From Spirochaetaceae bacterium (lineage in GTDB: Bacteria; Spirochaetota; Spirochaetia; SZUA-6; Bin103): a stretch of 58,196 nucleotides of DNA. The notes below the pieces were generated by a model, which searched no databases, was not told where the DNA came from, and saw nothing but the letters and a program-made list of their open reading frames with translations. Position 1 is the stretch's first letter. The number at the start of each line of letters is the position of its first letter. The stretch is taken from the NCBI GenBank assembly GCA_028818385.1, contig JAPPNY010000233.1, positions 1 to 58,196 on the forward strand, given 5' to 3'. The position numbers were made by a program, and so were the translations under genes. Of the stretch, positions 20,002-28,049 are shown one piece after another.

Positions 20002-21021
20002 ATGGCTGACAGCGTGCGGCTGGCCCTGGTCGGCTGCGGCGCGATCGCCGGCTACCACGCCAGGGCGATCCGCTCCATCGACCGCATCGAGATCGCGGCG
20101 GCGATCGATCCCAAGCGAGAAGCCGCCGAGTCCCTGGCCGGGGAGTACGGCGTCGGCGCGTTCGCGACCATCGAAGAGGCGGCAGCGACGGTCGATTTCG
20201 ACGCCGTGGACATCATGACGCCCCACGACCTGCACGAGGCGCTGACCGAGCAGGCCCTCGCGTTGGGCAAGCACGTGCTCCTGGAGAAGCCGATCGCGCA
20301 GGACCTGACCACGGCCGAGCGCGTGCTTGCCACCGGCACCGCGGCCGATCAGGCGTTCATGGTCGGCGAGAACTCCCAGTACTGGCCGGACGTGGTGGCG
20401 GTCGAACGCCTGCTCCGGGACGGCGCCGTGGGAGAAGTGATCGCCGCGCAGGCCGCGTTCGAAAGCCGGTTCGATCCGTTCTGGTATCCAGGCAACCGTC
20501 CCTGGCGCTTCGACCTGCAGCGCACCGGCGGCGGTGTGGTCATCGACGGCGGCGCGCACTGGATCAGGCCGCTGCGCGTCTGGCTGGGAGAGATCGACGC
20601 AGTCGTCGGCACCACCGGCAGGCCGATCGGGGGGATGGACGGCGAGTCGCTCGCGCAGGCGCTGCTGCGCTTCGAGTCGGGTGTGATCGCATCGTTCCTG
20701 GCGCTGACGTCGCCGGCGAACCTGTCGGACATGCCGTGGTTTCGCGTGATGGGCACGAAGGGCGAGGTGCTGATCCGCGGCGGCTTCGAAGGCGGCGGGG
20801 TCGAGCTGTACGACGAGGACCATCCGGACGGGCAGGCTCTGCCGGGGGACCACGGCTACTTTCACTCGTTCAAGCCGGAACTCGAGGACTTCGCGGCGCT
20901 GGTGCTGGACGGCAAGGCGCCGGTGGCGCCTCCGGAGAAGGCGCTGGGAGAGATGCGGACCGCCCTCGCGCTCTACCGCTCGGCACGGAGCGGGGCGTGG
21001 GAGTCGGTCTGGAACGCCTGA
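20002..21021 (+). CDS. Gfo/Idh/MocA family NAD(P)-dependent oxidoreductase
   Basis: This 339-residue sugar- or inositol-type dehydrogenase has an N-terminal Rossmann fold with LALVGCGAIAGYHARAI from residue 8. The catalytic-region motif LLEKPIAQDL carries Lys96. The C-terminal alpha/beta domain contains RTGGGVVIDGGAHWIRPLRV, where the histidine lies in the usual active-site segment. It would oxidise or epimerise a cyclic polyol or sugar in the cytoplasm; the substrate is unknown. It is the first of five closely spaced plus-strand genes: the PhyH gene follows after 16 bases. The 136 bases between it and the divergent coiled-coil gene contain no feature I can name. Confidence 0.9.
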   Translation: MADSVRLALVGCGAIAGYHARAIRSIDRIEIAAAIDPKREAAESLAGEYGVGAFATIEEAAATVDFDAVDIMTPHDLHEALTEQALALGKHVLLEKPIAQDLTTAERVLATGTAADQAFMVGENSQYWPDVVAVERLLRDGAVGEVIAAQAAFESRFDPFWYPGNRPWRFDLQRTGGGVVIDGGAHWIRPLRVWLGEIDAVVGTTGRPIGGMDGESLAQALLRFESGVIASFLALTSPANLSDMPWFRVMGTKGEVLIRGGFEGGGVELYDEDHPDGQALPGDHGYFHSFKPELEDFAALVLDGKAPVAPPEKALGEMRTALALYRSARSGAWESVWNA

Positions 21022-21037
21022 GCGGAGGGAGCACGGT

Positions 21038-21916
21038 ATGAGCATGGCGGCGATGACGGCCGTGACGCCGTTTCGCACCGTGGCCGAAGACGGTTGGGCG
21101 GACGCGGCGCGGGAGGACGGCTATCTGTCCCTTCCGGGGTTGCTCCCCGCGGACGCGGTGCTGACCGTGCGGAAGGAGGTCACGGCCGTCGCCGCGCACC
21201 ACGGCCTGCTCCGGCGCGGGGCGCCGACCGGTGACGCCGTCGCCGAGCAGAGTGCCTTCGTGCACGAGAGCAATCCCACACCGGAGTATCGGGCCTACTA
21301 CAACGACCTGCTGCGCCTGCGCGCCGTGCACGCGCTCGCGGTCCGTACGGAGCTGATCGGCGCTCTGGAGACGGTGCTTGGCGAGTCGGTGCTGGCGCAT
21401 CCGCGCAACATCGTCAGGACGGTATTCCCGAGCCGACCGTCCATCACCACGGCGCCCCACCAGGACCACCGGCCGATCAAGGCGTCGCCGGAGGTGTGGA
21501 CCGCCTGGATCCCGCTCGGCGACTGCCCGGAACAGCTCGGCGGCCTGGCGGTCGTCCCAGGGTCCCATCGGGCCGGCCTGCACCCGGTGGAGGCAGGCAC
21601 GATCTACTTCGAGACGGCCGGCGATGTGGCGTGGCGCTGGAGCCCCATGCGGTGCGGCGACGTGCTGCTGTTCCACAGCCTGACCGTCCACCAGGCGCGC
21701 GACAACCGGTCGCCCGACCGGATCAGGTTCTCCTGCGACTTTCGCTATCAGGGCCGCAGCACGCCCGTGCACCACTACTCGCTGATGCCGCACATGGGGT
21801 GGACGCGCTGGGAGGAGATCTACGCCGGCTGGGCGGCCGACGATCCCCTGCGCTACTACTGGCGGGACTGGCCGCTCGACATCCGCAGCGACGACCGGCT
21901 GCTTGCGTCATCGTAG
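21038..21916 (+). CDS. Phytanoyl-CoA dioxygenase (PhyH) family protein
   Basis: This is a 292-residue Fe(II)/2-oxoglutarate oxygenase. APHQDHRP gives the His141-x-Asp143 pair, and LTVHQARDNR gives the distal His218 with following arginines. IPLGDCPEQLGGLAVVPGSH is the PhyH core. The C-terminus (LMPHMGWTRWEEIYAGW, then LRYYWRDWPLDIR) closely parallels the gene at 32671-33567 (KPHMRWMEWDAIYDTW, LSYYWSNLDLDVK), so the two are paralogues although they sit in regions of different G+C. It follows the oxidoreductase gene by 16 bases and precedes the ATP-grasp gene by 23, so all are likely one transcript. The substrate is not predictable. Confidence 0.87.
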   Translation: MSMAAMTAVTPFRTVAEDGWADAAREDGYLSLPGLLPADAVLTVRKEVTAVAAHHGLLRRGAPTGDAVAEQSAFVHESNPTPEYRAYYNDLLRLRAVHALAVRTELIGALETVLGESVLAHPRNIVRTVFPSRPSITTAPHQDHRPIKASPEVWTAWIPLGDCPEQLGGLAVVPGSHRAGLHPVEAGTIYFETAGDVAWRWSPMRCGDVLLFHSLTVHQARDNRSPDRIRFSCDFRYQGRSTPVHHYSLMPHMGWTRWEEIYAGWAADDPLRYYWRDWPLDIRSDDRLLASS

Positions 21917-21939
21917 CGCGTACGAGGCAGGGCTGGGCG

Positions 21940-23373
21940 TTGGACTTCGACTCCTACGATGTCGACCAGGCATGTTACGACGAGATGTTTCTGCCCGGCG
22001 GCGCGCCGCGCCAGCACTTCCGGGCGCTCCACGAGGAACTGCGCCGCCTGCCCGTCGAGGAGCTTGCGAGCATCCAGGAACGGGTGACGCGCTCGTTCTC
22101 CACCGAAGGGATTACCTTTACCGTCTACGGTGACGCCGAGGCAGAGGAGCGGATCATCCCCGTGGACTGCGTGCCGCGGGTGCTTGCGGCGGATGAGTGG
22201 CGGCACCTGGAGGCGGGCCTCACGCAGCGGCTGAAGGCGCTGAACCTGTTTCTCGCCGACATTTACGATACCGCCCGCGTCGTGGCCGACGGCGTCGTCC
22301 CGTCGGACATGGTGTACGGCTGCCCGCAATTCCGGGCGCAGATGCGCGGGTTCCGGGCGCCCCACGGGACCTGGGTCGCCATCTGCGGCACCGACCTGGT
22401 GCGCACCAACGACGGCTTCCGGGTGCTGGAGGACAACCTCCGCGTGCCCTCCGGAGTCTCCTACATGATCGCCAATCGCAGGGCGGTCAAGGCGAACTTC
22501 CGCCGCCTCTACCGCAGTTCCCGCGTGCGGGAGGTCGAGCACTACGGGCGGGTCCTGCTGAGCACGCTGCGCGAGCTGGCGCCCGCCGGACGTTCCGATC
22601 CCGTGATCGCGCTGCTCACGCCCGGGGTCTACAACTCCGCCTTCTACGAGCACATGTTCCTGGCCGGCGAGCTCGGCGCGGAGCTCGTGGAGGGCCGCGA
22701 CCTGGTGGTGCGCGACGGCTGCGTCTACATGCGCACGACCGACGCCCTGCGCCGCGTCGACGTGATCTACCGGCGGCTGGATGACGACTTCATCGACCCG
22801 CGGGAGTTCCGGACGGACTCCCTGCTCGGCGTGCCGGGCCTGATGGACGCCTGCCGGCGTGGCAACGTGACGCTCGCGAACGCGCCCGGGACTGGCGTCG
22901 CGGACGACAAGAGCGTCTACGCGTTCGTGCCCGACATGATCCGCTACTACCTCGGCGAAGAGCCGCTGATCGCCAACGTCGAGACCTACCTGTGCCGCCG
23001 TCCGGAGGACCTGGAGTACGCGCTGGACAACATCGAGCGCCTGGTGTTCAAGCGGGTGGGGGAGTCGGGCGGCTACGGGATGCTGATCGGCCCGCACGCC
23101 ACGCCGGGCGAGCGCGACGAGTATGCCCGCCAGGTGCGTGCCGATCCCGCTGACTTCATTGCCCAGCCGACCCTGGCGCTGTCGCGCGCTCCCTGCCTGA
23201 TCGACGGCCGCCTCGAGCCGCGCCACGTCGACCTGCGCCCGTTCATCCTGCACGGCCGCCGGACCCGCATCGTGCCGGGCGCGTTCTGCCGCGTGGCGCT
23301 GCGCCGCGGCAGCCTGGTGGTGAACTCCAGCCAGGGCGGCGGCGGCAAGGACCTCTGGGTGCTCGGGGACTGA
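21940..23373 (+). CDS. Circularly permuted ATP-grasp type 2 protein
   Basis: The 477-residue protein belongs to the circularly permuted ATP-grasp family (COG2308, formerly DUF404/DUF407). ACYDEMFLPGGAPRQHFRAL near the start, RVLEDNLRVPSGVSYMIANR, YRRLDDDFIDPREFRTDSLL and VFKRVGESGGYGMLIGP are family blocks. Such enzymes are thought to ligate an amine to a carboxylate in small-peptide or protein modification. The likely start is the TTG at 21940, with GAGGCAGGG about 10 bases upstream; no ATG is available without overlapping the PhyH gene. The alpha-E gene follows after 2 bases, the standard partner. The transglutaminase-like peptidase that often completes this cluster is absent: GH127 comes next. 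Confidence 0.87.
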   Translation: MDFDSYDVDQACYDEMFLPGGAPRQHFRALHEELRRLPVEELASIQERVTRSFSTEGITFTVYGDAEAEERIIPVDCVPRVLAADEWRHLEAGLTQRLKALNLFLADIYDTARVVADGVVPSDMVYGCPQFRAQMRGFRAPHGTWVAICGTDLVRTNDGFRVLEDNLRVPSGVSYMIANRRAVKANFRRLYRSSRVREVEHYGRVLLSTLRELAPAGRSDPVIALLTPGVYNSAFYEHMFLAGELGAELVEGRDLVVRDGCVYMRTTDALRRVDVIYRRLDDDFIDPREFRTDSLLGVPGLMDACRRGNVTLANAPGTGVADDKSVYAFVPDMIRYYLGEEPLIANVETYLCRRPEDLEYALDNIERLVFKRVGESGGYGMLIGPHATPGERDEYARQVRADPADFIAQPTLALSRAPCLIDGRLEPRHVDLRPFILHGRRTRIVPGAFCRVALRRGSLVVNSSQGGGGKDLWVLGD

Positions 23374-23375
23374 GC

Positions 23376-24365
23376 ATGCTTGCGCGCAGCGCCCAGGGCC
23401 TCTACTGGATGAGCCGTTACCTCGAGCGCGCGCAGCACCTCTGCCGCCTGTTGCGGCTGCAGACCGAGGCGCTGGTGGACCGCCCGGTGCGGGAGATCCG
23501 CTTCGGCTGGCACCGCATCTACCAGGGCATCGGCCGGCAGCCGCCGGAGGGCAGCCTGGAAGCGTTCGACAGCGAGGACTACACGCTGGCGGACTCCTAC
23601 ACCCTGGCCGACGACCTCACCTTCGAGCGCCTGCATGCGGACTCCGTCTGGAGTTGCCTTGCGCTCGGCCGCGAGAACGCCCGCCAGATGCGGCAATGCA
23701 TCAGCGCCGAGGTGTGGATGTGTCTCAACCGGACCTACCTGCGCGTCCGCGACCTGGAGATCCAGAACATCTGGCGCACCTCTCCGGAGAGCTTCTACGC
23801 GCGCACCGCGGAGGAGATCGACACCCTGTCGGGAGTGGCCGCGGCGACCATGTACCGCGACACGGGCTGGAGCTTCATGCAGCTCGCGCGCGCCGTCGAG
23901 CGAGCGCAGCTCTCCGCCTCCCTGCTGCTGGCGCAGCTCGCCACCGAGCGCATCAGCGGCGAGCCGGATGACGCCGACTGGACCAGCCTGCTGCGGTGCT
24001 GTCACGCCCTGGAGACGTACAACCGCCTCGGCAGCGTCTCGGTCGAACCGGCCCGTGTCATGGACCTGCTGGTCACCGACCCGCTGTTGCCCGCATCGCT
24101 CCGCAGGGCGCTCGACGACACGGCAACGGCGCTCATCGCCATCGGCCGCGGTCCGCCGGTACGTCCCGGCGGGGATGCGCACCACACGGCCGGCCGCCTG
24201 ACGGCCCTGGTGCACGACGAGTGGCCGCGCCGTGAGGATCGCGAGGAACTGCTGCGGGACGTGCTTGCGCACTGCCGCACGCTCCACCAACTGGTGAACG
24301 CCACCTACTTCGAGTACCCGGTCGAAGAGCTGACGGCCGGCGGCTCAACGGAGGTCCTGAGCTGA
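23376..24365 (+). CDS. Alpha-E domain protein (DUF403)
   Basis: The 329-residue all-helical protein is of the alpha-E (DUF403) family, almost always encoded next to the circularly permuted ATP-grasp protein. Signatures are LYWMSRYLERAQHLCRLLR from about residue 10, FMQLARAVERAQ in the middle, and ALETYNRLGSVSVEPARVMD, followed by LLVTDPLLPASLRRALD. Its biochemical role is not established; a scaffold or accessory role with the ATP-grasp ligase is inferred from the constant association. ATG at 23376 lies 2 bases after the preceding stop, and its own stop is 2 bases before the GH127 start. Confidence 0.88.
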   Translation: MLARSAQGLYWMSRYLERAQHLCRLLRLQTEALVDRPVREIRFGWHRIYQGIGRQPPEGSLEAFDSEDYTLADSYTLADDLTFERLHADSVWSCLALGRENARQMRQCISAEVWMCLNRTYLRVRDLEIQNIWRTSPESFYARTAEEIDTLSGVAAATMYRDTGWSFMQLARAVERAQLSASLLLAQLATERISGEPDDADWTSLLRCCHALETYNRLGSVSVEPARVMDLLVTDPLLPASLRRALDDTATALIAIGRGPPVRPGGDAHHTAGRLTALVHDEWPRREDREELLRDVLAHCRTLHQLVNATYFEYPVEELTAGGSTEVLS

Positions 24366-24367
24366 AT

Positions 24368-26167
24368 ATGCCTGCGCCACAACGTCCGAGCAAGAAATAC
24401 TGCAGTTTTGCACCGGGCGCCGTGCACCTCGAGCCCGGCCTCTTTCATAAGAGATTCGAGGTGAATCTGGCCTACTTGAAGAGCCTGAAGACGGCCAACC
24501 TCCTCCAGAATCACCTTTTCGAAGCCGGTATCGACATCTTCAGAGACAAAACTCCAGAGCCGCAAGATGACCCGCACTGGGGGTGGGAAACACCCACCTG
24601 CCAGGTGCGAGGGCATTTCCTCGGGCACTGGCTCTCGGCTGCGTCTCGAGTCTATGCGTCGACGGGCGATACGGAGCTGAAAGTCAAACTCGACCAGGTA
24701 ATCACCGAGCTTGGCACATGCCAGCGAAGGAACGGCGGAGAATGGGTCTTCTCGATTCCTGAGAAGTACATGGATTGGACCGCCTCGGGAGTACGCGTCG
24801 CGGTACCACACTACGTCGTCCACAAGACCCTCATGGGGCTGTTCGACGCCTACCGGTACGCTTCCAGCGCCGAAGCATTGACCGTCCTGGAGAACGCATC
24901 GAGGTGGTTCCATGCATGGACTCGTCCGTTCTCGCGCGAACAGATGGACGACATCCTCGACATCGAAACCGGCGGGATGCTTGAAGTGTGGGCCAACCTC
25001 TACAGTGCAACCGGCGCCGAGCACCTCGAGGATCTGTTGGAGCGCTATACCCGCGCCCGCCTGTTCGATCCGTTGTTGGAGTCCAAGGATGTTCTCACCA
25101 ACATGCACGCCAACACGACGATACCCGAAATACACGGAGCGGCCCGTGCCTATGAAGTCACCGGCGATGGGCGTTGGCGGAGCATCGTAGAGCGCTACTG
25201 GGAATGCGCTGTCGCGTCTCGCGGCACATTCTGCACCGGCGGCCAGACATCAGGAGAAGTGTGGACGCCACCCTACGAGTTCGCGGCACGCCGCGGGAGC
25301 GCGACCCAGGAGCACTGCACGGTATACAACATGATTCGGTTGGCAGACTACCTGTTCCGATGGTCAGGCGATGGAGCGTACGCCGACTACATCGAGAGGA
25401 ACCTCTACAACGGCATCCTCGCGCAGCAGCATCCTCACACCGGCATGATCTCCTACTTCCTTCCCTTGGAAGCGGGAGGCCGGAAGAAGTGGGGCACGCC
25501 AACACACGACTTCTGGTGCTGCCACGGCACGCTGGTACAAGCGCACACGGCGCATAACGCATACATCTATTACGGCCGCGAGAAGGAAGTTGTCGTCTCC
25601 CAGTACATTCCGTCTCGATTGAGGACCACGGTCGACGGCAAGCAGGTGACTCTGGCTATGGAGTTCGACACCGAAGCCGAGGTCTCCCACCGGCCGGAGC
25701 GCTGGGCAATCGACATCGCGATGACCTGCGATGGTCCAACCGAGATGGACCTGAAGCTCCGTGTTCCGGATTGGGTCCGGGATCACCCGACGGTGCTACT
25801 GAACGGCGAGCGGCAGACGGTCGAACAGCCGTCGCCGCGTTTCTACTCCCTGTCGCGCACGTGGCACACGGACACGGTCCGCGTAGAGCTGCCAAAACGG
25901 TTGACGTCGAGCGCCATTCCCGACGAGCCTGAGACGGTCGCCTTTATGGATGGTCCGGTCGTGCTCGCCGGACTCTGTGAGACGGAGCACACGCTGCGGG
26001 GCGACAAAGACGAGCCCGGCGCCATGTTGCTACCTGACAACGAACGGAAGCACGGCAGGTGGCTGACAGGATATCGCACCAGCGGTCAGGAGCGAGGCAT
26101 CAAGTTCAAACCGCTCCACGAGATCATTGACGAGCCTTACACGGTCTATTTCCCGGTAAAACCCTGA
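24368..26167 (+). CDS. Beta-L-arabinofuranosidase-like glycoside hydrolase, GH127
   Basis: The 599-residue protein is of GH127 (formerly DUF1680). VNLAYLKSLKTANLLQNHLF and CQVRGHFLGHWLSAASR are N-terminal family blocks. The zinc/cysteine centre of the characterised enzymes is visible: QEHCTVYN has Glu315 and Cys317, and FWCCHGT has Cys384 and Cys385. In that family one of the paired cysteines is the proposed nucleophile. No signal peptide is seen, so it probably acts inside the cell on short imported oligosaccharides. It starts 2 bases after the alpha-E gene, but its composition is nearer to the lower-G+C locus downstream. It is convergent with that operon across 8 bases, so it may belong functionally with it. 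Confidence 0.9.
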   Translation: MPAPQRPSKKYCSFAPGAVHLEPGLFHKRFEVNLAYLKSLKTANLLQNHLFEAGIDIFRDKTPEPQDDPHWGWETPTCQVRGHFLGHWLSAASRVYASTGDTELKVKLDQVITELGTCQRRNGGEWVFSIPEKYMDWTASGVRVAVPHYVVHKTLMGLFDAYRYASSAEALTVLENASRWFHAWTRPFSREQMDDILDIETGGMLEVWANLYSATGAEHLEDLLERYTRARLFDPLLESKDVLTNMHANTTIPEIHGAARAYEVTGDGRWRSIVERYWECAVASRGTFCTGGQTSGEVWTPPYEFAARRGSATQEHCTVYNMIRLADYLFRWSGDGAYADYIERNLYNGILAQQHPHTGMISYFLPLEAGGRKKWGTPTHDFWCCHGTLVQAHTAHNAYIYYGREKEVVVSQYIPSRLRTTVDGKQVTLAMEFDTEAEVSHRPERWAIDIAMTCDGPTEMDLKLRVPDWVRDHPTVLLNGERQTVEQPSPRFYSLSRTWHTDTVRVELPKRLTSSAIPDEPETVAFMDGPVVLAGLCETEHTLRGDKDEPGAMLLPDNERKHGRWLTGYRTSGQERGIKFKPLHEIIDEPYTVYFPVKP

Positions 26168-26175
26168 CGCCGCGC

Positions 26176-28038
26176 TCAATCCGCGATCTCTACGTATTTT
26201 CTTCGCCACTCCTCCAGCGGATACATGCTTCTCGACAGTCCGCCGATCCTGTTCCGCTCCAGCCACAACACAACATGTGTGCTCATTATCTCCGAGATGT
26301 CGTCCACGAGGTCTGCCGGATCGACTGTGACGTTGGTATCCTGTCCCGTAGCGGAGAGTTTCAGCCGCGAAAGGTTGATGCCATGGAGTAGCAGCCGTGT
26401 TGCGTTGCCAAGCTCGCTGCGCACGAGCGACGCATCTCTGCAGCCCATTCGCGCCGAATCCAGCTTGTCGGAAAGCGCGACAATATAGTCCTCGAGAACC
26501 AGAAGATCTTTCGCCCGCACCCCTTCGATGGACTTCGGATCGTTCAGCGGGGTCAATCCGTTCAGTATGCTGAAGATGTTGGGGCCGAAGATTCCGGGAT
26601 TGCTCTCCCGAAGACAGTATCTCCCGAGATCCAGCATCGTGGCGCCCATGACGCCGGCCTTGTCCTGAAAGACGAACGCGTCCAGACACGCGGCGATGTC
26701 AAGCTCCTCGTTTTCTTCGACGCCCCACGAGAGACCCGCACCGTAGACAAACCCCGGGTAGCTGATCGGCAGGTACTGCCAGTGCCCTCGGTCCCCCCAG
26801 TCGGTAATCAGGCACCCCCGTGCTCCGTGCTTCTTCCCGTTGGCGGTCGCGTTCACCAGATTCTCCAGCGTGTTGTTCGTTCTGCCGGTGATGCTCCTCC
26901 AGCTCCCGGTTCCGGGACAGACGTAGAAAGGCTGATTCTTGCTCGCCAGCAGCTTGCCGTGATCGTCATAGGGAAAGTCATGGGTGTAGCCCCAATCCAG
27001 GACGACGATATCCTTTGGGAGCTCGTCGAATACCTCGGGGTGCTCGAAGAAGACATCACCCCACATCATCATCTCTTTCCCATGCTGCTGGACCAGCTCG
27101 TAGATCTTCTTCACATAGTCGATGAATACCCTGCCTGCACCCTTTTCCTCACATGCCTCCTTCGTCTTATCTTGCCCGAGAGCAACCTCATCGCAGCCGA
27201 CATTGAACAAGTTGGAGGAGAAGTTCGGCAGGAGATCCTCGTACGTCGTGTTGACAAATTCGATTGATCGCGAGTCGAGTGGATTCAGGACGGCTTTCCA
27301 GTGTCTGCCGAACGCCTCCTTGCCTTCCGTTTCTTCAGCAAGGTGCACGAACTCCCTCCGGGAAAGCCATGGACCCATGTGACCAAAGCTGTTCTGATTC
27401 GGCACCAGCTCGACATATCGATCTTTGCAGTACTGGTCCAGCTCGATGATGTCCTCGCCGGTCAACGGGTCTTCCGCCTGCCAGACCTGCGGGAAGGATG
27501 GATAGGCGAAGGGAAACCCTTCGATGTAGAGCTGAAGCTGATTCAGCTTGACGCCGGCCATGAAATCGACGAAATCGAACAACGTCTCGAGCTTTGGTAT
27601 CTTGTCTCTGCTGATGTCCAGCATCGCGGCCCGGACCTCGAAATCCGGATGGTCACGGATCTCGAGACACGGTATGTGTTTCCCGCTCTGGCGGACGATC
27701 TGGCCAAGGGTACTCACGCCGTAGAACGCAGCGCTGGGCTCGGAGTATTCGACCTCGATCTTCGTTCCATCGACGGTCAGGAGATAGGTATCGTCGGCGA
27801 GTGACGGATTCTTCTTGAAAGCCAGGCCTCTCTGGCGGTCATTGGCCCCCGCGAGCGCGACCGGAAGCTGGATCCCACAGTGTTCCGCCACGATTTTCTG
27901 GACCCGCTTCGCGATCGGGAACATCGCTGCCTTTTCTTGGGCGGGGATGACGATCGCCTGGTCGTTCGAAACCAGAAACGATCCTGATCGCAGAGCGACC
28001 TCTTTGGGTCTTGGTACGAATAGCAATGTTGTGCTCAA
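26176..28038 (-). CDS. GH20-family hexosaminidase-like glycoside hydrolase
   Basis: The 620-residue protein has an N-terminal GH20b-like domain (VPRPKEVALRSGSFLVSN to SAAFYGVSTLGQIVRQSG, about residues 1-130) and a barrel beginning RAAMLDISRDKIPK. LFNVGCDEVALG carries the Asp-Glu pair expected for substrate-assisted catalysis. The C-terminal 130 residues are helical. It differs considerably from the GH20 enzyme at 17765-19267, so its sugar preference may differ. The start is TTG at 28038, preceded by AGGGGGCC at good distance; no closer ATG fits. No signal peptide is visible. It is the last gene of the minus-strand operon that begins with the CUT1 permeases. Confidence 0.85.
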   Translation of the reverse strand: MSTTLLFVPRPKEVALRSGSFLVSNDQAIVIPAQEKAAMFPIAKRVQKIVAEHCGIQLPVALAGANDRQRGLAFKKNPSLADDTYLLTVDGTKIEVEYSEPSAAFYGVSTLGQIVRQSGKHIPCLEIRDHPDFEVRAAMLDISRDKIPKLETLFDFVDFMAGVKLNQLQLYIEGFPFAYPSFPQVWQAEDPLTGEDIIELDQYCKDRYVELVPNQNSFGHMGPWLSRREFVHLAEETEGKEAFGRHWKAVLNPLDSRSIEFVNTTYEDLLPNFSSNLFNVGCDEVALGQDKTKEACEEKGAGRVFIDYVKKIYELVQQHGKEMMMWGDVFFEHPEVFDELPKDIVVLDWGYTHDFPYDDHGKLLASKNQPFYVCPGTGSWRSITGRTNNTLENLVNATANGKKHGARGCLITDWGDRGHWQYLPISYPGFVYGAGLSWGVEENEELDIAACLDAFVFQDKAGVMGATMLDLGRYCLRESNPGIFGPNIFSILNGLTPLNDPKSIEGVRAKDLLVLEDYIVALSDKLDSARMGCRDASLVRSELGNATRLLLHGINLSRLKLSATGQDTNVTVDPADLVDDISEIMSTHVVLWLERNRIGGLSRSMYPLEEWRRKYVEIAD

Positions 28039-28049
28039 TCGGAGGCCCC

